46,272 nucleotides of DNA from Paludibacter sp. (GCA_009781075.1 WQYU01000004.1:1-46272); one strand, 5' to 3'. Positions 15,138 through 23,662 are shown, counted from the stretch's first letter. Numbers and translations are program-made. Notes: a model not told the origin generated them from the sequence alone.

Positions 15138-15152
15138 AAAAAAAACAGTAAA

Positions 15153-15857
15153 ATGAGTAATTTATCAAAAGCAAATAATGATTTGCAAAAACAGATAACG
15201 ACAGATGGTCTATTAAAATGCGAAGCGTTTATAAGTGGTTTTCTTGCTGTCGAACCTCAACCGAAGGAAATTTTAGTAAATAAATTTGCCAACAATTCAA
15301 AATATTTACCGATTTCAAATATTGAGGACAAATTAGATGAGATATTTTTCGGAGCGTGGCAAGTAAAGGATTTTCATTATCAAGTAGTTGCCAATGAAAT
15401 TGTTGGCAGTTTACAGTTGTGTATTTTCCATCCTTTTTTGCAGGTTTGGATTGAGCGCACAGGTGCAGCGGCGGTACAAATTCAAATGACTTCAAAAGAA
15501 AAGGGCGGCGATGGCGATATTACTAATGTTAGAAACAAAATCATAAATACACTGACAAAGGATTTTCCACACCTGAAAGCCGCCTGTATAATGAACGCTG
15601 CAAAAAGTCTTGGTAAGATTTTCGGGCGCGATTTAAACCGCAAAGCCGATTCGCTTGGTTTTTATGATCCGATTTATTCGCAAGAGATTGATTTCCAAAA
15701 TGCAGGTGAGATATTAAGCAAAATAAATTTCTGTACCACATTGGAAGATTTGGGGCTTTTATTCGATTCTTTAGAAGAAAGCGAAAAGCAAAACAAAAAA
15801 ATAGTAAAATTATTCAGCGCACGCAAAGCGCAAATTAATACAGGTACAATATTATGA
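15153..15857 (+). CDS. Single-strand annealing recombinase, Rad52/Sak-like
   Basis: 234 residues from the ATG at 15153. An in-frame upstream GTG at 15054 would run through the structured element and is unlikely. The region GAWQVKDFHYQVVANEIVGS, LQVWIERTGAAAVQ and LKAACIMNAAKSLGKIFGRD matches the arrangement of Rad52/Sak-type annealing proteins, where a conserved A..NAxKSLG helix follows the beta sheet. It anneals single strands for phage recombination. Its partner exonuclease gene overlaps its stop by 4 bases, as in Red-like pairs. Confidence 0.75.
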   Translation: MSNLSKANNDLQKQITTDGLLKCEAFISGFLAVEPQPKEILVNKFANNSKYLPISNIEDKLDEIFFGAWQVKDFHYQVVANEIVGSLQLCIFHPFLQVWIERTGAAAVQIQMTSKEKGGDGDITNVRNKIINTLTKDFPHLKAACIMNAAKSLGKIFGRDLNRKADSLGFYDPIYSQEIDFQNAGEILSKINFCTTLEDLGLLFDSLEESEKQNKKIVKLFSARKAQINTGTIL

Positions 15858-16513
15858 AAACATTAGAAGTTTGGACATCCGACCGTCTCGGTCTTTTTAC
15901 AGCAAGCAGAATAAGCGACCTGCTCATTTGTGCCAAAGGCGACAAAGATGGTTTTGGAGTAGTGGCAATGTCTTACATTATGGAAAAGGTATGTGAGATT
16001 TTAACAGGCGAACAAAAACCCGAAGTAAACACAAAGTCAATTGAATGGGGCAATGAAAACGAGGCAGTAGCAATGGCTGTTTATTCAAGAAATACCAATA
16101 AAAAAGTCGCCTATTTCGGAAAAGAAAATCCTAAAAGTTTTTCACTTGCTCCTGATTATAATTTATCGGGCAGCCCCGATGGGTTAATTTTCGATGAGAA
16201 AGTGATTGAGATTAAATGTCCTTACAATTCGGTAAATCATATCGAAAATACCTTGATGAATTTGGAAGCATTTAAAAAGGAACGCAAAGAATATTATGCT
16301 CAAATTCAGGTAAATATGCTTGTAACCGATACAAATATTTGCGATTTTGTAAGTTTTGACCCACGAATGATTGATGAGAAATTGCAATTATCAATTTTAG
16401 AAGTTCCAAAAGATAGTGAATTTCAGAAACTAATACTACAACGTGTTGAGGCTGCAACAGAAATTTTACGAGATACCGTAAAAAAAATTAATACTAAAAT
16501 TTTTAATCAATAA
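15854..16513 (+). CDS. YqaJ/lambda-exonuclease-type recombination nuclease
   Basis: 219 residues, PD-(D/E)XK fold. Motifs are SDRLGLFTASRI, WGNENEAVAMAVY, SGSPDGLI with VIEIKCP (catalytic Asp, Glu and Lys) and YYAQIQVNMLVT. This is the viral recombinase family that resects double-strand ends 5' to 3' to feed the annealing protein encoded just upstream. Start overlaps the upstream stop (ATGA), so translation is coupled. Confidence 0.9.
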   Translation: MKTLEVWTSDRLGLFTASRISDLLICAKGDKDGFGVVAMSYIMEKVCEILTGEQKPEVNTKSIEWGNENEAVAMAVYSRNTNKKVAYFGKENPKSFSLAPDYNLSGSPDGLIFDEKVIEIKCPYNSVNHIENTLMNLEAFKKERKEYYAQIQVNMLVTDTNICDFVSFDPRMIDEKLQLSILEVPKDSEFQKLILQRVEAATEILRDTVKKINTKIFNQ

Positions 16514-16517
16514 TTTT

Positions 16518-16910
16518 ATGACAAACAAACAATTACAACTCTGCTCTTATGAGCAGTCAAAACGCCTCAAAGCATTGGGGTTCGATTGGAAATGCGATTG
16601 GTTTTATAATTTAGACAGAATAAAAATACCCGAAAAAATATCATTGAATTGGAATGGTAACTGTTATAGCGTGGGTAAAACTTCCGCCCCCACCGTAGCA
16701 CTTGCGCTGAAATGGTGCAGGGATGAGAAAGGTATATTTAACTGTGTTTATTTTGATTTAACGAGTTTTAGAAAGGGGTATTACGGAAGTTTTTATTTGT
16801 TTGCAGACAAAACAAGCATTCACAGAACTGAAACTATATCTTCCTACGAACTCGTCGAGAGCGCATTATTAGACGAAATTTTAACACTTTTAGAAAATAA
16901 ATTAATATGA
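16518..16910 (+). CDS. Phage protein, unknown
   Basis: 130 residues. The opening LCSYEQSKRLKALGFDWKCD and the middle SAPTVALALKWCRDEKG resemble a small protein I recall from other Bacteroidota phages; function is not known. Lies directly downstream of the recombination pair. Confidence 0.6.
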   Translation: MTNKQLQLCSYEQSKRLKALGFDWKCDWFYNLDRIKIPEKISLNWNGNCYSVGKTSAPTVALALKWCRDEKGIFNCVYFDLTSFRKGYYGSFYLFADKTSIHRTETISSYELVESALLDEILTLLENKLI

Positions 16911-17197
16911 AAACAATAGAACAGGCAATAAATGAATTTTGCAAAAATGTTGGCAGAACTGGATATGGTAAAACTTGTTATTCGCAAGGATTTAAAGCAG
17001 GCGTTGAATTTGCCCAGCAGTGGATTAGCGTTAAGGATGAGTTGCCGAAAGAATATAAACGGGTAATTGTCAAAAATCAGGCAGGTGAATGGTTAGTTGC
17101 ATTTTGGAACAGCGAAGAATGGTGCTTACCTTACACTTCATTTATACAGGATTTTCCTTTTGAAGTTACCCACTGGCGACCGATAAATATTGAATAA
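16907..17197 (+). CDS. DUF551-like phage protein
   Basis: 96 residues. The C-terminal WISVKDELPKEYKRVIVKN through VTHWRPI is the signature of the DUF551 domain, a small beta domain common in phage early regions with no established role. Start overlaps the previous stop (ATGA). Confidence 0.8.
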   Translation: MKTIEQAINEFCKNVGRTGYGKTCYSQGFKAGVEFAQQWISVKDELPKEYKRVIVKNQAGEWLVAFWNSEEWCLPYTSFIQDFPFEVTHWRPINIE

Positions 17198-17218
17198 CAA
17201 CTTAAAAGAAATATAATT

Positions 17219-17437
17219 ATGACAGAAAAAGCAGAAGAATTAAGAAATGAAATGGCATTTGCAGGGGATTTCCACAGGGGTTTAACCAAGCGTGAATACT
17301 TTGCAGGGTTGGCAATGCAGGCAATAGCAAGAAAAAACTTTGAAGCGGCAGAGGTTGCAAGGTTTTCATTAAAAGAAGTTGCACTTATTGCTGTAGTGCA
17401 AGCCGATGCCCTTTTAGAAGAACTAAGTAAAAAATAA
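17219..17437 (+). CDS. Small phage protein, unknown
   Basis: 72 residues, helical, with GLTKREYFAGLAMQAIARK, a segment common to small proteins of Bacteroidota phage early regions. No function known. Confidence 0.55.
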   Translation: MTEKAEELRNEMAFAGDFHRGLTKREYFAGLAMQAIARKNFEAAEVARFSLKEVALIAVVQADALLEELSKK

Positions 17438-17457
17438 TAATTCAAAAAATAATAGAA

Positions 17458-17715
17458 ATGGATACAATTAATTTATGTGAAAAAGGAACAACAACACAAC
17501 CGATGTACATTGAAATTGCCGAAAAAATGGCAAATGAAATCATTGACCGTTTTGACATAAGAGAACAAAACGAAGCAATCATAGCAATTCTTGAAATTAC
17601 AAAAAATTCGAGAATGCAATATATTCAAACTACAACAGAAAAACTTGAAGGACTTAAAAACTCTTTTAACCATCTGCAAGAAATAATTAATAATTTATGG
17701 AAACAAGAAAATTAG
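17458..17715 (+). CDS. Small helical phage protein, unknown
   Basis: 85 residues, two long amphipathic helices (EKMANEIIDRFDIREQNEAI and RMQYIQTTTEKLEGLKNSFN). Its last 19 bases overlap the next gene in another frame. No family recognised. Confidence 0.5.
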   Translation: MDTINLCEKGTTTQPMYIEIAEKMANEIIDRFDIREQNEAIIAILEITKNSRMQYIQTTTEKLEGLKNSFNHLQEIINNLWKQEN

Positions 17716-18191
17716 AATATTACAAAGTTACGGGGTATTTGTCGTATGAACTTAAAGGATTTGTTATTGATAAAAATCTGTTAGATTATCGAGGTATGGT
17801 ACATATTGGATTGTCTTCTGTTGATTTTTATTTATCAAATCCTGAAAAAGTAAAACCCATTCTCCGCCCCTTTTCCGACCTCTACAAAACCATCACCAAC
17901 AACGGCAGTGAACCATTTATTCCGATTGTAGAGTTGGCGAAGATAGCAAGAGAAGGGCAGAATTTTAGTTTAGAAAATGACTACGCTATTGAAAATGGAG
18001 AACATAGTTTAAATCGAAAATTTAAGTATGACGGTAAAGATAATTGTTTCGTTTTTAACGAAATGTTTGTTGCTTATAACCAATACCAACTCTTTGATAA
18101 ACTCCACGAATGGAAAATAGATTACAGAGGATTGATAGGCAAAGGTCTTGCCATAGATTGTAACACATTAGATATTAACCCTTATAAATAA
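17697..18191 (+). CDS. Phage protein, unknown
   Basis: 164 residues. Predominantly beta with several Tyr/Phe-rich strands (MFVAYNQYQLFDKLHEWKID). Its role is unknown; the ILRPFSDLYKTITNNG segment is distinctive and could serve for homologue searches. Confidence 0.55.
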   Translation: METRKLEYYKVTGYLSYELKGFVIDKNLLDYRGMVHIGLSSVDFYLSNPEKVKPILRPFSDLYKTITNNGSEPFIPIVELAKIAREGQNFSLENDYAIENGEHSLNRKFKYDGKDNCFVFNEMFVAYNQYQLFDKLHEWKIDYRGLIGKGLAIDCNTLDINPYK

Positions 18192-18198
18192 TTGAATT

Positions 18199-18387
18199 AT
18201 GGAACTAAAAGAATTTTTGATAAAGTGCATACAGCACGAGGAATTATTTTATGAATTTATTAACAAACTTTGCAAAAAGCAAAGGGAAAATTGTGAATTT
18301 GCTTACGGAGATGCTACTGATTTTAGACCTCTGCAAATTATAGACAAAATCAGAAACGCCGAACAACCTAAAATAGAGGAGATATGA
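18199..18387 (+). CDS. Small phage protein, unknown
   Basis: 62 residues with two Cys (KCIQHEELFYEF, KLCKKQRENCEF) and acidic tail. Stop overlaps the radical SAM start (ATGA), implying coupled expression. Confidence 0.5.
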   Translation: MELKEFLIKCIQHEELFYEFINKLCKKQRENCEFAYGDATDFRPLQIIDKIRNAEQPKIEEI

Positions 18388-19217
18388 AAAACTTTAACGG
18401 AAAAGCAATTTATAACCCGCAAGGAAAGGCGGGAGAATACGCACAATGGGCGTGCAATTTCTATGTCGGCTGCTCAAATGGCTGCGAATATTGCTACTGC
18501 AAAAAGGGCATTTTAGCAAGTGTAATGGGCGGGAATGTTCCTACGCTGAAAAAGTGTTTTATGGACGAAAACCACGCTCTGTATGTTTTTAAAAATGAAT
18601 TGAAGGCAAACTTATCCGAACTCCAAAAACACGGATTATTTTTTACATTCACAACTGACCCTTTTTTACCTGAAACTGCGCCGCTTACAATATCTGCAAT
18701 TAACTTTTGCATATCGAATTATGTTCCTGTAAAGATACTAACAAAAAGGGCTGATTGGGATAGTTTATGGAATAAATACTGTATGTGTGTAAAAAGAGAT
18801 GTAATTCGCTTTGTTGCATTCGGCTTCACCCTCATAGGACACGATGAATTAGAACCAAATGCAAACACTAACGCCGAGCGTATCGAAGCGATGCGGAAAC
18901 TACACGCAGCGGGTTTCAAAACGTGGGCTTCGATTGAGCCAATTATTGATTTTGAAAGCAGCAAGGAAATGATAACTCAAACATCAGAATTTTGCGATTT
19001 ATACAAAATTGGCTTGGAAAGTGGCAAAAAATATGAAAAGAACCAAATTATATATTTCATTGCTTTTGTTACAAAATTTTTGCACGAATATGGAATTAAA
19101 AACAAAATCTGCTTCAAAGATAGTTTGCTTAAAGCCGCAGGAATTAACCGCGAAGATTTACCCGCAAACTGCGTTGGCAGGGATTATAATATGTTTAACC
19201 CTTTAAAACCTGAGTAA
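18384..19217 (+). CDS. Radical SAM protein
   Basis: 277 residues. The Cys motif CSNGCEYC (Cys30, Cys34, Cys37) has CxxxCxxC spacing for a 4Fe-4S cluster that cleaves S-adenosylmethionine. Downstream elements TFTTDPFLPETAP, KILTKRADWDSLW and GFKTWASIEPIID match the SplB-like/phage radical SAM group whose substrates are mostly unknown. No auxiliary cluster is obvious. Neighbours (ASCH-like protein, Mom pair further on) make nucleic-acid or nucleotide modification a reasonable guess. Confidence 0.85.
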   Translation: MKNFNGKAIYNPQGKAGEYAQWACNFYVGCSNGCEYCYCKKGILASVMGGNVPTLKKCFMDENHALYVFKNELKANLSELQKHGLFFTFTTDPFLPETAPLTISAINFCISNYVPVKILTKRADWDSLWNKYCMCVKRDVIRFVAFGFTLIGHDELEPNANTNAERIEAMRKLHAAGFKTWASIEPIIDFESSKEMITQTSEFCDLYKIGLESGKKYEKNQIIYFIAFVTKFLHEYGIKNKICFKDSLLKAAGINREDLPANCVGRDYNMFNPLKPE

Positions 19218-19219
19218 TT

Positions 19220-19717
19220 ATGATCATAATGTCAAGAGAGGGAGCAAAAGGTTGGTGGGGAATAGATTTGCCAAAACATATTGCCTACCTATATAAACCA
19301 ATTGGACATGAAACTAATTGGAGTGAATATACTTACAAAGAGATTTTTGCCAAAAAGAAAGCAAAACAGGATTATTGTGTAATGAAAAAAAGAGAACATA
19401 CAAGAGAAGTACCCGGTTATATATATGTATTTTTTAACTCTTGCTTTTTATTCTGCGGTTATTATATAATGATTATTACAAGGTATGGCGAGTGGCATTT
19501 AAATTGGAAAACGAGGAATGAACATAAACCGATTTTGACAAAAATAAAGGAAAAGTTACACTATGGAATAATACCTGAACTTGCTGATGAACGGTGGTAT
19601 ATCGAATTTTGCAAAAGGAATCCAATACCACAAAAAGGAGTTCAAAAACTACGCGGAAAGAAGTTTGTCAAATGCGTAATTAATAGTTATAATAATTTAA
19701 TCGATATAATTTTATGA
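19220..19717 (+). CDS. Phage protein, unknown
   Basis: 165 residues, basic, rich in Trp/Tyr, with a hydrophobic centre (YIYVFFNSCFLFCGYYIMII). It starts 2 bases after the radical SAM stop and overlaps the next gene by 4 bases, so it belongs to the same transcript. No family recognised. Confidence 0.5.
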   Translation: MIIMSREGAKGWWGIDLPKHIAYLYKPIGHETNWSEYTYKEIFAKKKAKQDYCVMKKREHTREVPGYIYVFFNSCFLFCGYYIMIITRYGEWHLNWKTRNEHKPILTKIKEKLHYGIIPELADERWYIEFCKRNPIPQKGVQKLRGKKFVKCVINSYNNLIDIIL

Positions 19718-20316
19718 AAGGAATAATATTTATAGAGCCGATGTTCCACGCAGTAGTGGAAGGTCGCAAAACGCAGACAAGGCGGATTGTTAAACCGCAG
19801 CCAAAAGGAGAAATAATAAGGTCTTTTTATGGATTTTTTAACAAAGCAAACATTCCTTTGTTTGATGATAATACAGGAAAATTATCAAAAGGAAGGGTGG
19901 AGTATAAACCCTGCTACAGAGTCGGCGAAAAGGTGTATATCGGAGAGCCATATTGGATAGGAACAGACTGTATTTATTACAAATATGGATTGGATTATAA
20001 TGATACTTGTTGGCTAAACAAACTCTATATGCCCGCCAAATACGCCCGCTATTTCATTGAAATAACCGCCGTCCGCTGTGAGCGGTTGCAGGATATAAGT
20101 GATGAAGATTGTTTGAAAGAAGGAATAAGAAAAATTGTTTGTGGCGGAACGGCATTTACATACGTTAATAAAAATAGTGATATGCTTGAAAAAAATACAT
20201 TCAGAACCGCTCGCAAAACATACGCCGCTCTCATCAACAAAATCAACGGCAAAGGCACGTGGGAGAGTAACCCCTACGTGTGGGTTTATGAGTTTAAATT
20301 AACGAATAATCAATAA
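19714..20316 (+). CDS. ASCH/PUA-like phage protein
   Basis: 200 residues. The opening F(H)AVVEGRKTQTRRIVKPQP, then CYRVGEKVYIGEPYW, ITAVRCERLQDISDEDCLKE and the ending NPYVWVYEFKL are typical of phage ASCH-related proteins, small beta-barrels thought to bind RNA or modified bases. It follows a radical SAM gene by one gene and could read or protect a modification; that link is inference. Confidence 0.75.
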   Translation: MKGIIFIEPMFHAVVEGRKTQTRRIVKPQPKGEIIRSFYGFFNKANIPLFDDNTGKLSKGRVEYKPCYRVGEKVYIGEPYWIGTDCIYYKYGLDYNDTCWLNKLYMPAKYARYFIEITAVRCERLQDISDEDCLKEGIRKIVCGGTAFTYVNKNSDMLEKNTFRTARKTYAALINKINGKGTWESNPYVWVYEFKLTNNQ

Positions 20317-20319
20317 GTT

Positions 20320-20739
20320 ATGACACTTATTTTAACAAAAGAGGCTGATAAAGTGCCGGCACGGGCGGCAATTAACGATTTGCAGTTCGACAACGGGAAA
20401 AGTTTTGTTATCGTTCTCAAAGAGAATAAGAAAAGGCGTACTATCGACCAGAACCGCCTTATGTGGCTTTGGCTCTCATGCATTGAGAACGAGACAGGAC
20501 AGGAACGCGAAAGTCTGCACGAATTTTTTAAATCGGCGTATCTCCAACCTGAATATAAGTTTGTTTTCGGGGTACAAACGGAAATTCCGCCAACAACAAC
20601 TAAACTTAACACTGCCGAATTTACGCATTATTTGGAACGGATACAGCAGTTTGCAAGTACTGAACTTTCAATTGTGCTGCCGAACCCCGAAGATTTACGA
20701 TGGGCAGAATTTTACGAAACATATAAAAATTATATATAA
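20320..20739 (+). CDS. NinB/YbcN-like recombination-associated protein
   Basis: 139 residues. The segment KKRRTIDQNRLMWLWLSCIE followed by ESLHEFFKSAYL matches the RxxDQNxLxW core of the NinB group, single-strand DNA-binding proteins that help lambda Red recombination in the RecF-like route. Position near the annealing/exonuclease genes supports the call. Confidence 0.65.
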   Translation: MTLILTKEADKVPARAAINDLQFDNGKSFVIVLKENKKRRTIDQNRLMWLWLSCIENETGQERESLHEFFKSAYLQPEYKFVFGVQTEIPPTTTKLNTAEFTHYLERIQQFASTELSIVLPNPEDLRWAEFYETYKNYI

Positions 20740-20741
20740 TT

Positions 20742-21086
20742 ATGAAACAGCAAGAGCATAATTTACAAGTTGGTTGCATTAATTGGTTTCGATTACAGTA
20801 CCCAAAATACATTATCTACGCAATTCCAAATGGCGGACAGCGTAACGCCATTGTAGCGGCAAAAATGAAAGCCGAAGGCGTGTTATCGGGAACGCCCGAT
20901 TTGTGCATACCCGTTGCAAAAGGTGGTTATCACGCACTTTATATTGAGTTGAAAGTCGGCAAAAACAAACCTACTAACAACCAGATTTCAGTAATGGAAA
21001 AGTTGCAGAATGAAGGTTATAAATGTGAAGTCTGCTACTCTTTTGATGAGTTTCAAAAAATTGTAGCAGAGTATATGCGAACGTAG
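20742..21086 (+). CDS. VRR-NUC domain nuclease
   Basis: 114 residues, a stand-alone VRR-NUC domain: EHNLQVGCINWF, IPNGGQRN, EGVLSGTPDLCIP (Asp of PD) and LYIELKVGKNKPTNNQ (ExK). These are PD-(D/E)XK-like nucleases related to the FAN1 nuclease domain and act on branched DNA. Two bases after the NinB-like stop. Followed by a hairpin at 21087. Confidence 0.9.
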   Translation: MKQQEHNLQVGCINWFRLQYPKYIIYAIPNGGQRNAIVAAKMKAEGVLSGTPDLCIPVAKGGYHALYIELKVGKNKPTNNQISVMEKLQNEGYKCEVCYSFDEFQKIVAEYMRT

Positions 21087-21107
21087 GGGTAACCCTCGCG
21101 GTTATCC
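21087..21107 (+). other. Hairpin after VRR-NUC gene
   Basis: GGGTAACC-CTCGC-GGTTATCC forms an 8-bp stem (one G.T) right after the stop codon, followed by AAAAAAGATTTTT rather than a clean T-run. It could be an attenuator, processing site or weak terminator. Confidence 0.4.
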
Positions 21108-21140
21108 AAAAAAGATTTTTAATTTTTAATTACAAATAAT

Positions 21141-21188
21141 ATGAGTTTAATTAACATTTCAATTTGTTTAAGTGATTTGCCATTTTAA
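21141..21188 (+). pseudogene. 15-codon stub of a small phage replication-region protein
   Basis: ATG AGT TTA ATT AAC encodes MSLINISICLSDLPF then TAA. The sequence looks like the N-terminus of a small phage protein I recall as beginning MSLIN(I/L)S(I/V)... and sitting beside replication genes. Here it is cut after 15 residues, so I read it as a remnant. Low certainty. Confidence 0.3.
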
Positions 21189-21205
21189 TTTTAAAATTTG
21201 AGTTT

Positions 21206-21841
21206 ATGTACAGCGATAAAAAATTTTGGGAATTGCACGAGGCATATCAATTCACTGTTACCGAGATTGCGCTCTACTTCTATCTTATGGAAGTTCGTAA
21301 TAAGTGTTTGTGGGCTGATTCAATCAAACGCAATAATGCTAAAATCACGGTAGATTTAAGCATCTCATTTCATACACTGCAAAATGCAAGGAATAAACTT
21401 AAACAGGCAGGTGCTTTTGACTTTAAAACTCAAAACGGAAGTCCTAATGTAATCTATACCTTTGCAAATTTTGCAAAGGTCAGTAACGAGGTCAGTAACG
21501 AGGTCAGTAACGAGGTCGGTAACGAGGTCGGTAACGAGTTAATAAAGAACAAGAAAAAAGAAATAGATAAATCTATTTCCAAAAAAAATAATTTTGAAAA
21601 ATTAAAAGCCGACTTTAAAAATCAAATTGCCCCCCATGTGCCAAAATTCGGAAAGGATATGTGTAACGCCTTTTTTGCGTATTGGACTGAAAAAAGCAAA
21701 TCGGGTAAAATGCGCTTTGAAGGTCAGAAATTCTTTGAAGTGGAAAAGCGACTTAACACTTGGAGAGAAAATAATTTTAATAAAAAATCTTTTGAAAAAG
21801 AAGATGCAAAACCCACTAAAACAATTCCTTATGTCCAATGA
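21206..21841 (+). CDS. Phage replication initiator / helicase loader-like protein
   Basis: 211 residues. The N-terminal winged-helix-like domain (YSDKKFWELHEAYQFTVTEI through ISFHTLQNARNKLKQAGAFD) is typical of DnaD/O-type initiators. A linker (NEVSNEVSNEVGNEVGNEL) is encoded by five 12-base iterons. The C-terminal part (FEGQKFFEVEKRLNTWRENN) resembles the helicase-recruiting tail of such proteins. The gene overlaps dnaB by 11 bases. Together they make the phage replisome loader pair, and the iterons suggest the origin lies inside the gene. Confidence 0.75.
   Translation: MYSDKKFWELHEAYQFTVTEIALYFYLMEVRNKCLWADSIKRNNAKITVDLSISFHTLQNARNKLKQAGAFDFKTQNGSPNVIYTFANFAKVSNEVSNEVSNEVGNEVGNELIKNKKKEIDKSISKKNNFEKLKADFKNQIAPHVPKFGKDMCNAFFAYWTEKSKSGKMRFEGQKFFEVEKRLNTWRENNFNKKSFEKEDAKPTKTIPYVQ
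21478..21537 (+). repeat. Five 12-base iterons inside the initiator gene (candidate replication origin)
   Basis: Five head-to-tail units: GGTCAGTAACGA three times (21478-21513) then GGTCGGTAACGA twice (21514-21537). They are in frame and encode the Val-(Ser/Gly)-Asn-Glu linker. An A-rich, easily melted tract follows immediately (about 21538-21610). Lambda's origin has the same plan: iterons inside the O gene followed by an A/T-rich stretch. Confidence 0.7.
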
Positions 21842-23192
21842 AATAGAAAATGGAATGATTTTGCCGCAGGCACAAGACTTTGAGAAAGCAATTATCGGAG
21901 CGTGTATGCTTGAAAAAAACGCCTTTGATTTGGCGCAGCAGTATGTTAGCGAAAAGATGTTTTACAACGAAAATAATGCTAAAATTTTTGCAGCGATAGA
22001 ACGTTTAAATGCCGCAGGAGCGCCCGTTGACGTGCTTTCTATATCTTCCGAATTGCAAAAAAGCAAAGAACTTGATAATGTCGGCGGACGGCATTACCTC
22101 TCCGAAATGACAAGTAACCTTGCCTCTGCCGCGCATTTGGAATATCACTGCCAAATTGTTATGCAAAAGTACATTAGCCGTGAATTAATCCGCATGGCAC
22201 ACCAAACGCAGATACGCGCTTTTGCAGATATTGATGACCCCGATGATATTCTAACTGAGGCAAATAGGAACATTGAGCAAATTATGGAACTTATCGCAGG
22301 GACAACCGAAGACAGCAGCGAAAATATTGTTAAACAGTCGATTAAAGGAATGTATGAGCGCAAAAAAAAGTTTCAAGAAGGATTGTCGGTTGGCATTACA
22401 ACAGGTTTTGTCAATTTAAATCACCTGACTAACGGATGGCAGCAGGAGAAACTTGTTATTTTGGCTGCACGTCCGGCTGTCGGAAAAACATCTGTCGCCA
22501 TTCATTTTGCTACACGTGCTGCACAGTACGGCTCAAGGGTATTGTTTTTCTCGTTGGAAATGGGAGCGGTCGAACTGATGGACAAAATCATTACCGCTTA
22601 CGCAGATGTCAAACCTGAATTTTATACAGCAGGAAATATTAACCAAGAGGAAATTAACAGAGTGGAAAATATTGTAAATAAAGTGCTTGACTTGCCGATA
22701 ACTATTGATGACAAGCCGAATGTAACGGTTGAAAAAATTATCTCAAAGGCTCGGTTAATGAAAAAACGCAATAAGTGTGATATGGTAATTATTGATTATC
22801 TGCAACTTATAACGCCGTCAAGTAGCCGCAGTAACCGCAACCGAGAACAGGAAGTTACCGAAATGAGCCGAAAATTAAAAGTTGCCGCAAAATCGCTTCG
22901 AGTGCCGTTTATTGTGCTGTGCCAACTCAACCGCGACATTGAGAAGCGCGGCAAAAATTCAGAACCGCAACTCTCTGATTTGCGCGAATCCGGTGCAATT
23001 GAACAGGACGCCGATATGGTAATTTTCATTCATCGACCCGAAATGTATGATGACGAGGCTATGCAAAACTACTTGGAACTCATCATCCGCAAACACAGAG
23101 GCGGAAAAATAGGAAAGGTAAGGGTTAACCATAACGGAAATATGAACGAGTTTTTTGATTACAACGATAACAACCAAAATCACCTTGTATGA
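21831..23192 (+). CDS. dnaB: Replicative DNA helicase, DnaB family
   Basis: 453 residues from the ATG at 21831 (MSNEIENGMILPQAQDFEKA), which overlaps the initiator stop. N-terminal domain with AIIGACMLEKNAF, GRHYLSEM; ATPase domain with Walker A AARPAVGKTS (about 212-221), FFSLEM, Walker B DMVIIDYLQL and the LSDLRESGAIEQDAD motif, then IIRKHRGGKIG. This is a full-length DnaB-type hexameric helicase for phage DNA replication. Stop and the next start overlap (ATGA). Confidence 0.95.
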   Translation: MSNEIENGMILPQAQDFEKAIIGACMLEKNAFDLAQQYVSEKMFYNENNAKIFAAIERLNAAGAPVDVLSISSELQKSKELDNVGGRHYLSEMTSNLASAAHLEYHCQIVMQKYISRELIRMAHQTQIRAFADIDDPDDILTEANRNIEQIMELIAGTTEDSSENIVKQSIKGMYERKKKFQEGLSVGITTGFVNLNHLTNGWQQEKLVILAARPAVGKTSVAIHFATRAAQYGSRVLFFSLEMGAVELMDKIITAYADVKPEFYTAGNINQEEINRVENIVNKVLDLPITIDDKPNVTVEKIISKARLMKKRNKCDMVIIDYLQLITPSSSRSNRNREQEVTEMSRKLKVAAKSLRVPFIVLCQLNRDIEKRGKNSEPQLSDLRESGAIEQDADMVIFIHRPEMYDDEAMQNYLELIIRKHRGGKIGKVRVNHNGNMNEFFDYNDNNQNHLV

Positions 23193-23659
23193 TTGTATTT
23201 TGTGAATTTGAACAGCAATTTGAATTAATACAAAAGGCAAAGGAATATGGTTTGAATAATTATATAAATCTTATTTTTCGCAAAAATTTTTCTGCTCAGG
23301 TCTTAAAATCAAATATGCGAATTGTCGGAAACTGTGAATATGCAATATTATTATATCGTGAAAAATTACCAAAATTTAACAATGACGGCAGGATGATATT
23401 TAATTGTTTAGAGTGGCGAAAGGATACAAAAACGCCAAAAATACATCCGACACAAAAACCGATTTCGCTGTTAGAAAATCTGATACAGATTTTTACCGAC
23501 AAAAATGATGTTGTAATTGACCCCGTTGCCGGGAGCGGCAGTGTTTTACTTGCTGCGGCAAATTGTGGACGTAAGGCATATGGGTTTGAGATAAAAAAAG
23601 AATTTTGCAAAATGGCAAAGGAAAAAATATTTATAAATGTTTGTAAAAAATTATTTTGA
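23189..23659 (+). CDS. DNA methyltransferase C-terminal half, lacking motif IV
   Basis: 156 residues. HPTQKPISLLENLI and DVVIDPVAGSGSVLLAAANC are the late motifs of beta-class N6-adenine/N4-cytosine methyltransferases, the second being the SAM-binding FxGxG motif. The catalytic (D/N/S)PP(Y/F) motif, which should lie near the N-terminus, is absent because the frame begins exactly at the dnaB stop (ATGA overlap). No DPPY-bearing protein is seen nearby. It is either an inactive remnant retained by coupling or half of a split enzyme. Confidence 0.75.
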   Translation: MIVFCEFEQQFELIQKAKEYGLNNYINLIFRKNFSAQVLKSNMRIVGNCEYAILLYREKLPKFNNDGRMIFNCLEWRKDTKTPKIHPTQKPISLLENLIQIFTDKNDVVIDPVAGSGSVLLAAANCGRKAYGFEIKKEFCKMAKEKIFINVCKKLF

Positions 23660-23662
23660 AAA

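Noticed and set aside
15054..15152. GTG-initiated N-terminal extension of the annealing protein
   Set aside because: The 33 extra codons run through the pseudoknot-forming element and lack protein character; the ATG at 15153 is better.
21478..21537. Short tandem units considered as a CRISPR array
   Set aside because: No spacers; the units are contiguous 12-mers inside a coding frame.
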